Shown: positions 15,777-24,153 of the stretch, piece by piece
Numbering within the stretch: the first letter of the stretch is position 1
How the letters are laid out: each line of letters opens with the position of its first letter
NCBI GenBank assembly: GCA_964457365.1
Contig: CAYWFP010000013.1
Location: forward strand, 1-54,807
Direction: 5' to 3'
Origin: CAYWFP01 sp964457365
Lineage (GTDB): Bacteria > Planctomycetota > SZUA-567
DNA: 54,807 bases
Program-made: the position numbers and the translations under genes
Notes under the pieces: generated by a model
The model's input: the letters and a program-made list of their open reading frames with translations, nothing else
Database searches by the model: none
Told to the model about the DNA's origin: nothing

Positions 15777-16838
15777 ATGAGCATGAATTTGTTGGGGCGT
15801 TTTTTGGGTGCCGCCTTGGCCATCGCAATGATTGCCAGCCTCGGCAACGCCGGCGGGAACGATCAGCCGAGCGAGCAGGGGATGGACTTCTGCGCGTATG
15901 ACGCCGGCGACACGGTGGAGAAGGATTCGGAAGTTCTTGGCGAGATGGCCTACAAGGAAGGCGCGGAGATTCCGTTCGCCGAGGGGCAGACCCCGCCCGA
16001 GGCCCCGGCCGGCTACTGCTGGTGCCTGGTGACGAAGAAGGCGACGTACAAGACCATCAAGGCCGAAGCTCTCGTGCGTCCGGAGACCTGGTACAACAAG
16101 CGCATTCCCGCCAAGTACGCCGAGCGCGAGTCCAAGGTCATGATCTGCCCGCCGAAGAAGGTCGGCATCGGCGTTCCGGCCGTGACCAAGACGAAGAAGG
16201 TCAAGGTCAAGGTCGAAGACGAGATGGTCTGCTTCCGCATCATCCCGGCCGAGTTCGAGATGGTCGAAAAGGATATCGAGGTGATGTCGGGCGGCGAGGC
16301 GGTCGCTTACATCCCGGCCAAGTACAAGACCGTGCAAGAGAAGATCATGGTCAGCCCGCCGATCAAGAAGTACACGACCGCCAAGCGCTCGGGCAACGAG
16401 AGCGAGATTACCGACGAGTGCTACTGCGTCGAAGAGACCCCGGCCAAGTTCGAGACCGTCGAGAAGGAGGTCCTGGTCGAAGAGGGCAAGGTTGTCAAGA
16501 CCCCCAATGGCGGCATCAAGAAGAAGTACACGGTCAAGAAGGTCAAGAAGCCGGCCATGATCGAGAAGATCACCATCCCGGCGAAGTACAAAGAGATCGA
16601 CTGCCAGGAGATCGTCGAGCCGGCGACCATCCGCTACGAGACGACCCCGGCCAAGTACAAGACCATCGTGCAGAAGTGCCTGGTCGAACCCGCGAGCTTC
16701 GAGAAGGTCAAGGTCTCGGCGAAGTACCAGACGCTCGAGAAGACCGTTATCGACAATCCCGAGAAGGTCGTCTGGCGCTTGCTCAAGAAGGACGACTGCG
16801 AGGACGTGAGTGTCGACGGCGAGATGGTCGACAAGTAA
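15777..16838 (+). CDS. Secreted Lys/Cys-rich protein made of 23-residue PAKY repeats
   Basis: 353 residues with an N-terminal signal peptide (hydrophobic 5-22, cleavage near SLGNAGG). From residue 88 to 336 it is built of a repeat whose consensus is PA[KE][YF]xT[VI]xxKxxVxP. Unit starts fall at 88, 111, 134, 157 and 180, then 268, 291 and 314, each exactly 23 residues apart; two longer units begin at 222 and about 245 with Lys-rich inserts. Alternating Val/Lys suggests beta strands. Cys pairs occur outside and within units. Similar PAxY repeats occur, as I recall, in some envelope-associated proteins, so a cell-surface structural role is plausible. ATG 15777 has AAGGAG 9 bases upstream; ATG 15783 is an alternative. 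It carries its own strong terminator. Confidence 0.85.
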   Translation: MSMNLLGRFLGAALAIAMIASLGNAGGNDQPSEQGMDFCAYDAGDTVEKDSEVLGEMAYKEGAEIPFAEGQTPPEAPAGYCWCLVTKKATYKTIKAEALVRPETWYNKRIPAKYAERESKVMICPPKKVGIGVPAVTKTKKVKVKVEDEMVCFRIIPAEFEMVEKDIEVMSGGEAVAYIPAKYKTVQEKIMVSPPIKKYTTAKRSGNESEITDECYCVEETPAKFETVEKEVLVEEGKVVKTPNGGIKKKYTVKKVKKPAMIEKITIPAKYKEIDCQEIVEPATIRYETTPAKYKTIVQKCLVEPASFEKVKVSAKYQTLEKTVIDNPEKVVWRLLKKDDCEDVSVDGEMVDK

Positions 16839-16945
16839 GCAGGATGTGCCGACAGCCGCGCTGGACGCTGGCGTTCCCTGCCCCGCGACGGGATAGTGAT
16901 ACGCCGGTAACGGAACGCTGCGGTACGAAGTAACCGAAGACAAGG

Positions 16946-16993
16946 AGCCGGCGGGATCCAGAGTAACCACCTCGGATTCTGCCGGCTTTTTTT
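16946..16993 (+). terminator. Strong Rho-independent terminator of the repeat-protein gene
   Basis: AGCCGGC at 16946-16952 pairs with GCCGGCT at 16981-16987; the stem continues inwards with G-U pairs to about 17 bp around a short loop, and seven T residues follow. Confidence 0.9.
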
Positions 16994-17044
16994 ACCGCCC
17001 GCCGCCTCTGCGCGGCGTCACGAGGGGAGTCGGGGAGAGGCGAG

Positions 17045-17872
17045 ATGAAACGAATTCGCGATATCCTGACCATGACCTGTCTGGGCCTGCTGCTACTGCT
17101 GGCGTCCGGCGGTGCGGCCGAACCGGTCGCGGTCGCGCAGACGTTCGCGCGGTACGGCTCGTTCCCCAAGGGCGTCACCGTCGAGGGCAGCGCCGCGGGG
17201 ATGGACTTGGTGCGTTCGGTCGCGTATGATCGCCGCGCCAACGACTTCGTCATCAACGGCGGGTCCTATTATCGTAATCCCCTCAACGGCAAGGAGTTCA
17301 AGGCGCTGCTCACGGCCCTGCGGCGGGATCGTCGTCTCGGTGTCTCGTTGACGCTGGACCAGAAGGTGATTGTCTACGGGGCTCTCGGGGATAACGGCTG
17401 GACCGCCTCGCGCATTGCCTCGGCCATGGCCAAGACCGACAACTTCTTCCGCGGCGTGGTCTACGCCAAGCCGTACCTGTTGAAGGGGATCGACCTGCCC
17501 GGCGGCTACCAGCCGAAGGCGGTGGCCAACCGCCGGCGTTTCTCGGCGGTTCACTTCAACTTCGCCGGCTACCGTTTCGTCCGCGACGGAAATCGTTACC
17601 GTTGCGGCGACTGCAACCTGCGCGTGACGCTGATCCCGACCAAGGCAGCCCCTGCCGCCGACGGCGGGTACGAGCCCGATTACGCCGCGTTACAGCGGGG
17701 GGAGATCTACGAAGAGGACCTGGCTAACGTCGCGCACATTCAGCGTCATCAGCAGGCGTATCTGCGCATCCCTGTCGTCGCGAAATCGGTACGTTACGGC
17801 GAGGCGGCGGCGTTCGCCCGTCACCTGCTCAATTGCGGCGCCGACGTGGAGGCGCTGCTGAAACAGATGTAA
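17045..17872 (+). CDS. Secreted hypothetical protein
   Basis: 275 residues with a signal peptide (hydrophobic LLLLLASGGAAEP, cleavage near residue 25). The mature part begins with an alpha/beta-looking region carrying DRRANDFVINGGSYYRNP and later a CGDC pair near residue 186. I do not recognise a family or catalytic residues. A GGGGAGAGGCGAG purine stretch precedes the ATG. It lies between a terminator and a small lipoprotein gene 84 bases downstream and may be cotranscribed with the latter. Confidence 0.65.
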   Translation: MKRIRDILTMTCLGLLLLLASGGAAEPVAVAQTFARYGSFPKGVTVEGSAAGMDLVRSVAYDRRANDFVINGGSYYRNPLNGKEFKALLTALRRDRRLGVSLTLDQKVIVYGALGDNGWTASRIASAMAKTDNFFRGVVYAKPYLLKGIDLPGGYQPKAVANRRRFSAVHFNFAGYRFVRDGNRYRCGDCNLRVTLIPTKAAPAADGGYEPDYAALQRGEIYEEDLANVAHIQRHQQAYLRIPVVAKSVRYGEAAAFARHLLNCGADVEALLKQM

Positions 17873-17956
17873 ACCCTCGGCGGACACGCCGCGCGAGGAT
17901 AGGGGAGTGAATTTAACGTCGAGAAGGACTATCACCTCATGAAAGGGACCGAGAAC

Positions 17957-18178
17957 ATGAAAGCCATTCGTAAATTCGCGCTGCTCGCGCTGACGGTCGC
18001 CGGTCTTGGCTTCGCTGCCGGCTGCTGCTGTGTCGAACCGTGTCCGCCTCCGCCTCCGGCAGATCCGTGCGTCTCGATCTGCCACGAGGTCGGCTGCCCC
18101 GACCTGAAGAAAGTCGGCGACAAGGTCACGATCGAGAACGGCATCACCGTCGAGATCATCGAGCCTCCCGCGGAGTAA
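17957..18178 (+). CDS. Small Cys/Pro-rich lipoprotein
   Basis: 73 residues from ATG 17957 (AAAGGGA upstream); an in-frame ATG at 17939 would add six residues. Hydrophobic signal LLALTVAGLGFAAGC ends at a lipobox-like Cys. The mature start is CCCVEPCPPPPPADPC, followed by a CHEVGC pair and a small beta-strand C-terminus (TIENGITVEIIEPP). It resembles the other tiny lipoprotein at 10190-10393 in plan: lipobox, CCC run, short soluble end. Function unknown. Confidence 0.7.
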   Translation: MKAIRKFALLALTVAGLGFAAGCCCVEPCPPPPPADPCVSICHEVGCPDLKKVGDKVTIENGITVEIIEPPAE

Positions 18179-18201
18179 ATCGGCGCTATCTGGGAAACGC
18201 G

Positions 18202-18227
18202 ACGGGAGGGCGTGCCCTCCCGTTTTC
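18202..18227 (+). terminator. Rho-independent terminator after the Cys/Pro lipoprotein gene
   Basis: Ten-base perfect stem ACGGGAGGGC / GCCCTCCCGT with a two-base loop, then TTT; 24 bases after the stop codon. Confidence 0.85.
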
Positions 18228-19624
18228 TATTTGTCTTCTTTTCGCGCGATCCCCGCCCGTTGTTGCAGCCAACGCCACGCGGCCTTGTCACTGACGAAGG
18301 TGGTGTCGTGACCGATGTTAGGCATCGGCACAAAGGTGCTCTGCGGCGCTTGCTGGTGCAGCGCGTATACGGTTGTCGCATACGAGACATTGTCGATCAG
18401 GCCGGCGATGAACATGATCGGGCACTCGATCCGCGCGGCATGGTTCTGCGCGTCGACGTACCGGTGACTCAGCATGCTCGGCGTGAGCGTCCCCAGCGCC
18501 TCGAGGCTGATGCCGTCAGCGCCGTCGGCCTTGGCGCGGTTGATCTTGTTCACCCAGTCGCGGTAGGGCAGATACGCCTTGAACGGGATCAGCGCCACTC
18601 CGCCCTTGAGTCGCTTGTCCTGCGCGCAGACCACCGTGGTCAGAAAACCGCCCTGGCTGCCGCCTTCGGCGAAGATCCGCTCCTGGTCCACCTCTTCCTG
18701 CGCTTGCAGCGCGTTGACCGCTTGCAGCGCGTGCAGCGATATCTTGTAGTACAACAGCCCCTCAGGCGTGGTCGGATCTTCCCGCGTGATGCGCGAATAC
18801 CGCGTCCGGGGCCAGTCGACCGGATCGCCGTGGACGTTAATGTCCATCGCCGCGAAACCGTGCCGGGCGGCCTCCATCGGGATCGGCCGAGGGGCGTTCC
18901 CGGCGCCGGGCACCACCAGCAGACCGGGAAACGGCCCCTTGCCGGGCGGCTTGGCGTACCAGGCGTGGATCGTGGCGCCGACGCTCTTGAAACGGATCTT
19001 GAAGACCTCTACGGTCTGGAACACTTCTCCTCCGGGATCCGGATGCTCTGGGAGGCTGGCGTTCTGCCGGTTGTACTGGTCGATGTCTCGCCGTTCGAAG
19101 GTGGCGTACGCCTCGCGTTCGATTTCCAGCGGCACCTCGTCGAGTTTGGCGCGCGCCTGTTGCCAGAATTCGTCGAAGTCGTCGGGGCGGAGCACCATTC
19201 GACGCTGCTGTTCCGCTTGCCAGCCGAAAGTGGCGACCCCCTTGATCCTCTGGCGGTCGGTCAGCTTCACCTCCACGTGCACGTCGTAGAATCCCGGCAG
19301 CAGTCCCTCCGTGGCGATGCGGATGGGAAAGCGGTTGTTGACCGCCAGTTCGACCATGCCGCGCCGCAGCGGCTTCCCGATCATGTTGCGGCATAGCTTC
19401 CACTTGAGCGTCAATGCGCGCGGCTGCGGGTAACACTCGATCGTCAGGGTTTCGCCTTCGTCGAACATGAAGTCCGGTCGGTCCGGCGCGGTGAAGATCA
19501 TCTGATCCGAGCGCGGCGGGTACAACCGCGTCTCGTAGGTGCGCTCGGTGTAGGATGACGCCGCATGCAGCGGCAGTGTGCTCAGGGCCAGCATGGCGAG
19601 CAAGAGCGGCGGATATCGGGTCAT
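18227..19624 (-). CDS. Secreted AXE1-like carbohydrate acetylesterase
   Basis: 465-residue alpha/beta hydrolase resembling the acetyl xylan esterase AXE1 (CE7-like) family that removes acetyl groups from sugars. The start at 19624 is preferred: GAAAGGA lies six bases upstream, whereas the ATG two codons earlier touches it. A signal peptide ends near LPLHAASS. An N-terminal beta-sandwich of about 150 residues precedes the hydrolase domain. The triad is visible: Ser323 in GGSQGG, Asp411 in AGLIDN and His439 in NIGHDTT. The gene is divergent from a secreted unknown protein gene, and both sit in a carbohydrate-related block. The natural substrate cannot be read from sequence. Confidence 0.85.
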   Translation of the reverse strand: MTRYPPLLLAMLALSTLPLHAASSYTERTYETRLYPPRSDQMIFTAPDRPDFMFDEGETLTIECYPQPRALTLKWKLCRNMIGKPLRRGMVELAVNNRFPIRIATEGLLPGFYDVHVEVKLTDRQRIKGVATFGWQAEQQRRMVLRPDDFDEFWQQARAKLDEVPLEIEREAYATFERRDIDQYNRQNASLPEHPDPGGEVFQTVEVFKIRFKSVGATIHAWYAKPPGKGPFPGLLVVPGAGNAPRPIPMEAARHGFAAMDINVHGDPVDWPRTRYSRITREDPTTPEGLLYYKISLHALQAVNALQAQEEVDQERIFAEGGSQGGFLTTVVCAQDKRLKGGVALIPFKAYLPYRDWVNKINRAKADGADGISLEALGTLTPSMLSHRYVDAQNHAARIECPIMFIAGLIDNVSYATTVYALHQQAPQSTFVPMPNIGHDTTFVSDKAAWRWLQQRAGIARKEDK

Positions 19625-19789
19625 GGTCATTCCTTTCGCTGGCCGCGTCGCGGCGGCGGTTGGAGATCGGCCGGATCGAACCACTGCTCCCGCGTCGGCG
19701 CGAGGCGGCCGGCACCCCGCCGACTCCCGTGCAGATCGAGTCTGAAAATCCTCGCTGGACAAAACGCGTTGCGGGGTGAATGTGACCGC

Positions 19790-19818
19790 ATGATCGCCCC
19801 TGGGCACGGCGCTGTCAA
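19790..19818 (-). promoter_or_regulatory. Sigma-70 promoter of the AXE1-like gene
   Basis: Leftward TTGACA (19818-19813), 17-base spacer, GATCAT (19795-19790); predicted start near 19783 and a leader of about 159 bases. The -35 lies only 13 bases from the -35 of the divergent promoter. Confidence 0.7.
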
Positions 19819-19831
19819 GCGCCGAAACGGC

Positions 19832-19860
19832 TTGTCGGGCCGCCGTATTTGCTGTATAAT
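19832..19860 (+). promoter_or_regulatory. Sigma-70 promoter of the secreted 661-residue protein gene
   Basis: TTGTCG, 17-base spacer, perfect TATAAT; predicted start near 19867 and a leader of about 70 bases. This excludes the in-frame ATG at 19849 as the real start. Confidence 0.8.
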
Positions 19861-19935
19861 CGATGCATTATCGCCGGTGTGCCGGAATTTCGCGGCGACA
19901 CATACCGAACGTTCACGTTGACTCGGGAGGATGCG

Positions 19936-21921
19936 ATGCGATGGACCGCGACGTGTTTGATGTTGGGTCTGGTCTTGACGATTGGCGTCCGTGCGCGGGC
20001 CATGGACCTGCTGGACATGGAAGAGGACGACCCGCTGATGCAGCTCGAGGAGGACGGCGCGCCGATGCTCAAGGTGGGCAAGGTGCAGGTCGTCGGCATC
20101 CAGGGCGAAGACCGCCAGCGCTATCTGCAGGCGCTGGATCTGCATCAGGACAAAAAGCTGACCCGAAGCGATCTGGACGAGATCGTGCAGGGCGCGGCGA
20201 AGAAACGGAAATTCGTCCTGGCCGGGATCGAGACCACGGCGGCCATCTTCGACCGTACCGACATCCTGCTGCGCGTCTATTACGCCGACCCCGGGGTCGA
20301 GATCGCTATCGGCGAAAACGGTGCGCTCGCCCTGGCGCTGGGAAAGGAACAACTGGTCGAGCAGTCTCTTCCCGCTATGAAATCCATCCGCTTCTCCGGC
20401 GCCGACGATCCGGTCAAGCCGGATTTCGACCTCGCCTACGACGCGGCGAAGAAAGCGTTCGCCGGCGAGAACGAGACGCTGGCGCTGAACGTCACGCTCG
20501 TGCCGGAGGCGAAGTCGATCGCTTTCGACGTGGTGTTGGGCAATCGTGGTGACAAGGATCTGGACGCGGTCGAGGTGCGTTTGATCGACGGCGTCGAGAT
20601 CCGTGACACGCCGGGCTGGCTGCGCTGGGACGGCCGCCGCGCGATGGGGATGCGCGCAGGGTGGCCGGCGGCGAAGATCGTCGACTACCAGCGCGCCGCC
20701 GTCGGCGTTTGCCTGGAGCGGAAGACGGATCACGACCGCTTCGAACTCGTGCGCCCGCGCGGCGCCGACGGGCGTTCGTTGGTGTTGATAAGCAACAAGA
20801 TCCCCGCCGGCGAGGAGCGGCGCGTGCGCCTCTCGTTCCGCTGCGGCGGTGGCAGTGCGGTGGGCGAGAATCCGTACGCCCTGGCCGCCGACATCTTCAA
20901 GGCCTTCGCCGAGAAGCACCCCTGGCAAGGGCCCGACTGGCCCGACCGCCGGGCGATCGCGAACTTGCATCCCGCATCGGCGCATATCGGTTCGAGCGAG
21001 GTCGGCGAGACGACCAATCCGCGCGGTTGGTTTTTCGCGCAGGATATCGACGTGACCACCGAGGCCGGGCGCGCGGACTTCAAGAAGAAGTTCATGGCGT
21101 ATGGTAGCACCGTCGTGAAGATCTGCAAGGACATGAACGCCCAGGGCGTCCTCATCTGGGGCATCACCGGGCTGGAATACCAGCAGTGCGCCTACTACGG
21201 CAACCCGCAAATGATGGCCGAGCTCGCGCCCGAGATGGATGCCGTCGCCGACGAGTGGTTCCGGCTCTTCACCGACGCGGGCCTGCGCAACGGCGTCTGT
21301 ATTCGCCCGGTCCAGATGGTGATCAACGACAAGTTCGAGCCCGGACAGCCGCTCAACGAGCCGCCGTTCAAGTACCGTTTGGGACAGAAATTGACCTGGA
21401 AGGGCGAAGGGGATCAGAAGCGCGGTCTGCTCGACTTCGACGGTTGCCTCGAAGATCTGGCGATGAAAATCGACTACTGCTATAAGCGGTGGGGCACGAC
21501 CATGTACTACGTCGACACCAACATGATCTACGAGTACCGCCCCGATCCGAAGACCGGCAAGCCGAAGTTCCAGAGCCGCCTGCTGCCGTACGAGCTCTTC
21601 GCCGAATTGGAGAAGCGCTTTCCCCAATGCCTGATCATCCCCGAGCACGAGAATTTCATGTACTGGTCGTGCACCGCGCCGCTGGGGGCCACGCCCGGCG
21701 AGGTGAGGCAGACCTGGCCGCGCGCATTCAGCGTCAACCTGATGCAGGATGTCGATACGACCAAGCCCGGCATAGAGGGGCATTACGCCCGTCTCGTGCG
21801 CAGGGGCGATTCCCTGCAGTTTCCCGGCTGGTACATGAGCGACACCACGAAGCTCGTCCGGGAGGTGTACAAGCAGGTGCATATCCCCAAGTGGCACGAT
21901 CCGAAACGGATCGGCAAATAG
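19936..21921 (+). CDS. Secreted 661-residue protein, possible glycoside-hydrolase-like barrel
   Basis: Signal peptide (MRWTATCLMLGLVLTIG, cleavage near residue 22). Residues about 50-330 look beta-rich; the C-terminal 330 residues have the rhythm of a TIM barrel: MAYGSTVVKICKDMNAQGV, LIWGITGLEYQQ, then RLFTDAGLRNGVCIRP, the strand RWGTTMYYVDTNMIYEY and LIIPEHENFMYW. Acidic residues at strand ends (Asp in YYVDTN, Glu in IPEHE) could be catalytic, as in retaining or inverting glycosidases, but I cannot place it in a family. GGGAGG lies five bases before the ATG. It is divergent from the AXE1-like gene, which suggests a joint role in polysaccharide handling. Confidence 0.6.
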   Translation: MRWTATCLMLGLVLTIGVRARAMDLLDMEEDDPLMQLEEDGAPMLKVGKVQVVGIQGEDRQRYLQALDLHQDKKLTRSDLDEIVQGAAKKRKFVLAGIETTAAIFDRTDILLRVYYADPGVEIAIGENGALALALGKEQLVEQSLPAMKSIRFSGADDPVKPDFDLAYDAAKKAFAGENETLALNVTLVPEAKSIAFDVVLGNRGDKDLDAVEVRLIDGVEIRDTPGWLRWDGRRAMGMRAGWPAAKIVDYQRAAVGVCLERKTDHDRFELVRPRGADGRSLVLISNKIPAGEERRVRLSFRCGGGSAVGENPYALAADIFKAFAEKHPWQGPDWPDRRAIANLHPASAHIGSSEVGETTNPRGWFFAQDIDVTTEAGRADFKKKFMAYGSTVVKICKDMNAQGVLIWGITGLEYQQCAYYGNPQMMAELAPEMDAVADEWFRLFTDAGLRNGVCIRPVQMVINDKFEPGQPLNEPPFKYRLGQKLTWKGEGDQKRGLLDFDGCLEDLAMKIDYCYKRWGTTMYYVDTNMIYEYRPDPKTGKPKFQSRLLPYELFAELEKRFPQCLIIPEHENFMYWSCTAPLGATPGEVRQTWPRAFSVNLMQDVDTTKPGIEGHYARLVRRGDSLQFPGWYMSDTTKLVREVYKQVHIPKWHDPKRIGK

Positions 21922-21947
21922 CGGCACCGGCATACTCGGAAACGAAG

Positions 21948-21977
21948 AACCGGGCAGGGGAGGCCCTGCCCGGTTTG
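21948..21977 (+). terminator. Terminator between convergent genes at 21.9-22.0 kb
   Basis: Perfect 12-bp stem AACCGGGCAGGG / CCCTGCCCGGTT with a 4-base loop and only three T residues. It lies between the converging secreted-protein and FecR-like genes. Confidence 0.75.
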
Positions 21978-22000
21978 CTGTCGCATGGCGCGATGTCCGC

Positions 22001-23365
22001 TCAGAAGACCTGGGCCTCGTCGCCGTTGTTGTTCGCATCGTGGTTCTCGGCGCGCTGGATCTTCTGGTCCAAATGCTTTTTGTGATGCTCCGCCCTGCGG
22101 CGCTGGTAGGTGTCTTGCTGCCAGTCGCGGATCGTCTTTAGCTTGGCCGCCACCTCCTGGTATGCCGCATCCTTCAGCAGCGTGGTGACGTAGATTTTGT
22201 AGAACGCCAAGGACGCCGCTTCGCGAGCCTCGTAAAGTTTTTTCAACGTCGGCACGCTTTCGTGGAAGGTAGCCATGTCGAGCAGGAAGGTGTTGATCTC
22301 GTTCTGCTTCTCCCGCCGCTGCTGGAGGTATTCCTTGAAAGCGTCGCGATCCTTTACCTGCGGTCGGGTCAGTTCGTTGAGTTCGGCCTTGCGCCGTTCC
22401 GCTTCCTCGGCGAGGAGTTTGTAGTCCTCGTTGGCCAGCAGCGCGTCCTGGAATGCCGTTGCCGCCGCGAGCGAAGCGTTCATGGCTTCGGTGATCTCCG
22501 GCGTCTTCAATATGCGCTGGCTGATCGTGTCGACCTTGTCCTTCAGCGCCGCCAGTTGAAGCTGTACCGACGCTTGCGGCATCTGTTCCGGATCGTCGGT
22601 CAGATACACGTCATGTTTGCCGAGATGTTCGCCGAAAAGCGTGTACTGCCACTTCTTGATCATGGCCTGGAAGTCCTCGGGGTCGATGGTGAATTTCCGT
22701 ACGCGCTGCGGCGTGACCTCCGCCTTCTCCCCGGCGTTGAGCATGACCTCATCGCCCTGCAGGGCGATGACCAGGACCGCGCCCGTCATTACCGTGACCA
22801 TCATCCGTTTCACGTTCATCTCGTCTTTCTCCTTTTGCAGTTCGACACGGAAATGCGTGCCGAGCACCTTGACTTGACCGCACTCCGCGGCTCGAACGGT
22901 AAATTCCTTTCCCGGGGCCTGGGCAACGTCGCACTCCACCGCCCCGGCTTCGAGTTCCACTTCTTCCGCGTCATCATCTCCGCCGAGTTTGATGGCGGTG
23001 TTCGGCTGCATCGTGACGGCGGCGTAGTTACCCAGGAGCAATTCCGCGCCGGCGGTTGCCGTCCGCGCCAGCGCCCCGCGTTTCAACTCGCCGCCGCCGT
23101 CGACCTTGACGTCGCCACGGATGAGCTTGGCCGTCGTCGCCGCGGTCGGATCCGGCTTCTGCGGATCCGCCAGCCAGGCGCGCATGCCCAGACCCGCCGC
23201 CAGCAATACCGCTGCGGCAGCCGCCCACACCGCCAGCCGACGCAATCGGGTGGGCTTCGCCGGCACCCGCGCCAGCACGCGTTCGCGCACCGAGGGCGGT
23301 GTCTCCCCGCCGAGGATCTCTTTCAGCGCCATGTCGGCGAAACGGTCGTTCCAGTCGCTTCTCAT
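22001..23365 (-). CDS. FecR-like anti-sigma/regulatory protein with coiled-coil C-terminus
   Basis: 454 residues. A short cytoplasmic N-terminus (1-40, with a conserved-type Trp5) is followed by one transmembrane helix at 44-61 and a FecR beta domain at about 75-222 (repeating VxLxAG and RVKVLGTHFRVE pattern). Residues about 270-440 are strongly helical and charged, likely coiled coil, an addition not usual in FecR. The ATG overlaps the stop of the sigma-factor gene (ATGA), so the two are coupled; this is the normal order for an ECF sigma factor and its membrane anti-sigma factor. The signal sensed outside the membrane is unknown. Confidence 0.8.
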   Translation of the reverse strand: MRSDWNDRFADMALKEILGGETPPSVRERVLARVPAKPTRLRRLAVWAAAAAVLLAAGLGMRAWLADPQKPDPTAATTAKLIRGDVKVDGGGELKRGALARTATAGAELLLGNYAAVTMQPNTAIKLGGDDDAEEVELEAGAVECDVAQAPGKEFTVRAAECGQVKVLGTHFRVELQKEKDEMNVKRMMVTVMTGAVLVIALQGDEVMLNAGEKAEVTPQRVRKFTIDPEDFQAMIKKWQYTLFGEHLGKHDVYLTDDPEQMPQASVQLQLAALKDKVDTISQRILKTPEITEAMNASLAAATAFQDALLANEDYKLLAEEAERRKAELNELTRPQVKDRDAFKEYLQQRREKQNEINTFLLDMATFHESVPTLKKLYEAREAASLAFYKIYVTTLLKDAAYQEVAAKLKTIRDWQQDTYQRRRAEHHKKHLDQKIQRAENHDANNNGDEAQVF

Positions 23366-23886
23366 GAAGACGCCTCGTTGCCTTCCATGCATTTGACCAG
23401 CGCCGCGCGCACCCGCTGCAGCGCCGACTTGACCCCTTCGAGCTTCAGGCCCAGCTTCCTGGCGATCTCCTCGCGCGGGATCTTCTCCACGTACCGCAGT
23501 TCCAGGATCGTGCGGTTGCGCCCGTTCGTGTTCTCCAGGCAGCGGCGGAACCGGGCCAGGCGCGTCTCCATGTCCTCTCCGTCCCGGTCGGCCCACCCCT
23601 GCCAAGCCGCCTCGGCCGCCTCCAGCGCGGTATGGTCCAGCGCCACCGGCATCCGCTTGCGCTTGCGGCAGTGCGAGTAGAACAGGTTGCGCGCGATGGT
23701 CCGCAGCCACGCGCCGAGGCGCCTGGACTCTTCCGTCGCCGGCGGGTTGCCGTGGCGGAACGCCGTCAGGAACGTCTCCTGCAGCAAATCCTCCGCCGCG
23801 GCGTGATCGGCCCCGAGATATTTCAGGTACCGATACAGCCCCGCTTCATGCGCGCCGATCAGGTTGCCGAGCATCTCCCTGTCCAC
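23362..23886 (-). CDS. ECF-type RNA polymerase sigma factor
   Basis: 174 residues. Region 2 (about 10-75) contains the DHAAAEDLLQETFLTAFRHG core and the LGAWLRTIARN helix; region 4 (about 118-168) has RNRTILELRYVEKIPREEIA and the recognition helix LKLEGVKSALQRVRAAL. It would direct polymerase to a dedicated set of promoters and be held by the FecR-like protein encoded next. Start is GTG at 23886 with AAAGGA rather far upstream (about 12 bases); ATG 23874 is possible but too close to GGGAG. I looked for a GAAC...CGTC autoregulatory promoter upstream and did not find a good one. Confidence 0.9.
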   Translation of the reverse strand: MDREMLGNLIGAHEAGLYRYLKYLGADHAAAEDLLQETFLTAFRHGNPPATEESRRLGAWLRTIARNLFYSHCRKRKRMPVALDHTALEAAEAAWQGWADRDGEDMETRLARFRRCLENTNGRNRTILELRYVEKIPREEIARKLGLKLEGVKSALQRVRAALVKCMEGNEASS

Positions 23887-24153
23887 GACGAGTCAGGATC
23901 CTTTCGTCTCTCACCCGTAGGTGTCGGCCGGGTGCCATACGGGGGCGGGGAAAATCGAAAAAACTGCCGGTTCAATTTCGGCGCGCCCGGGCGCGTTTTA
24001 TGGGTTCCCGGCAGAATATCCGAATTGCGGCGTTTGGCCAAGAAGAGAAGAATCTTCTTGCATATTGCTGCGCCTGGAGTTACGATCATTTCGAAACATG
24101 GAAATGTCGCTCGATTTGCTACAAGCCGCAGCGCCTGCCAGTGAGGAGCAAGC

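Noticed and set aside
23887..24010. Possible ECF autoregulatory promoter before the sigma-factor gene
   Set aside because: A GAAC element is present on the minus strand but no CGTC-type -10 lies at the 16-17 base spacing.
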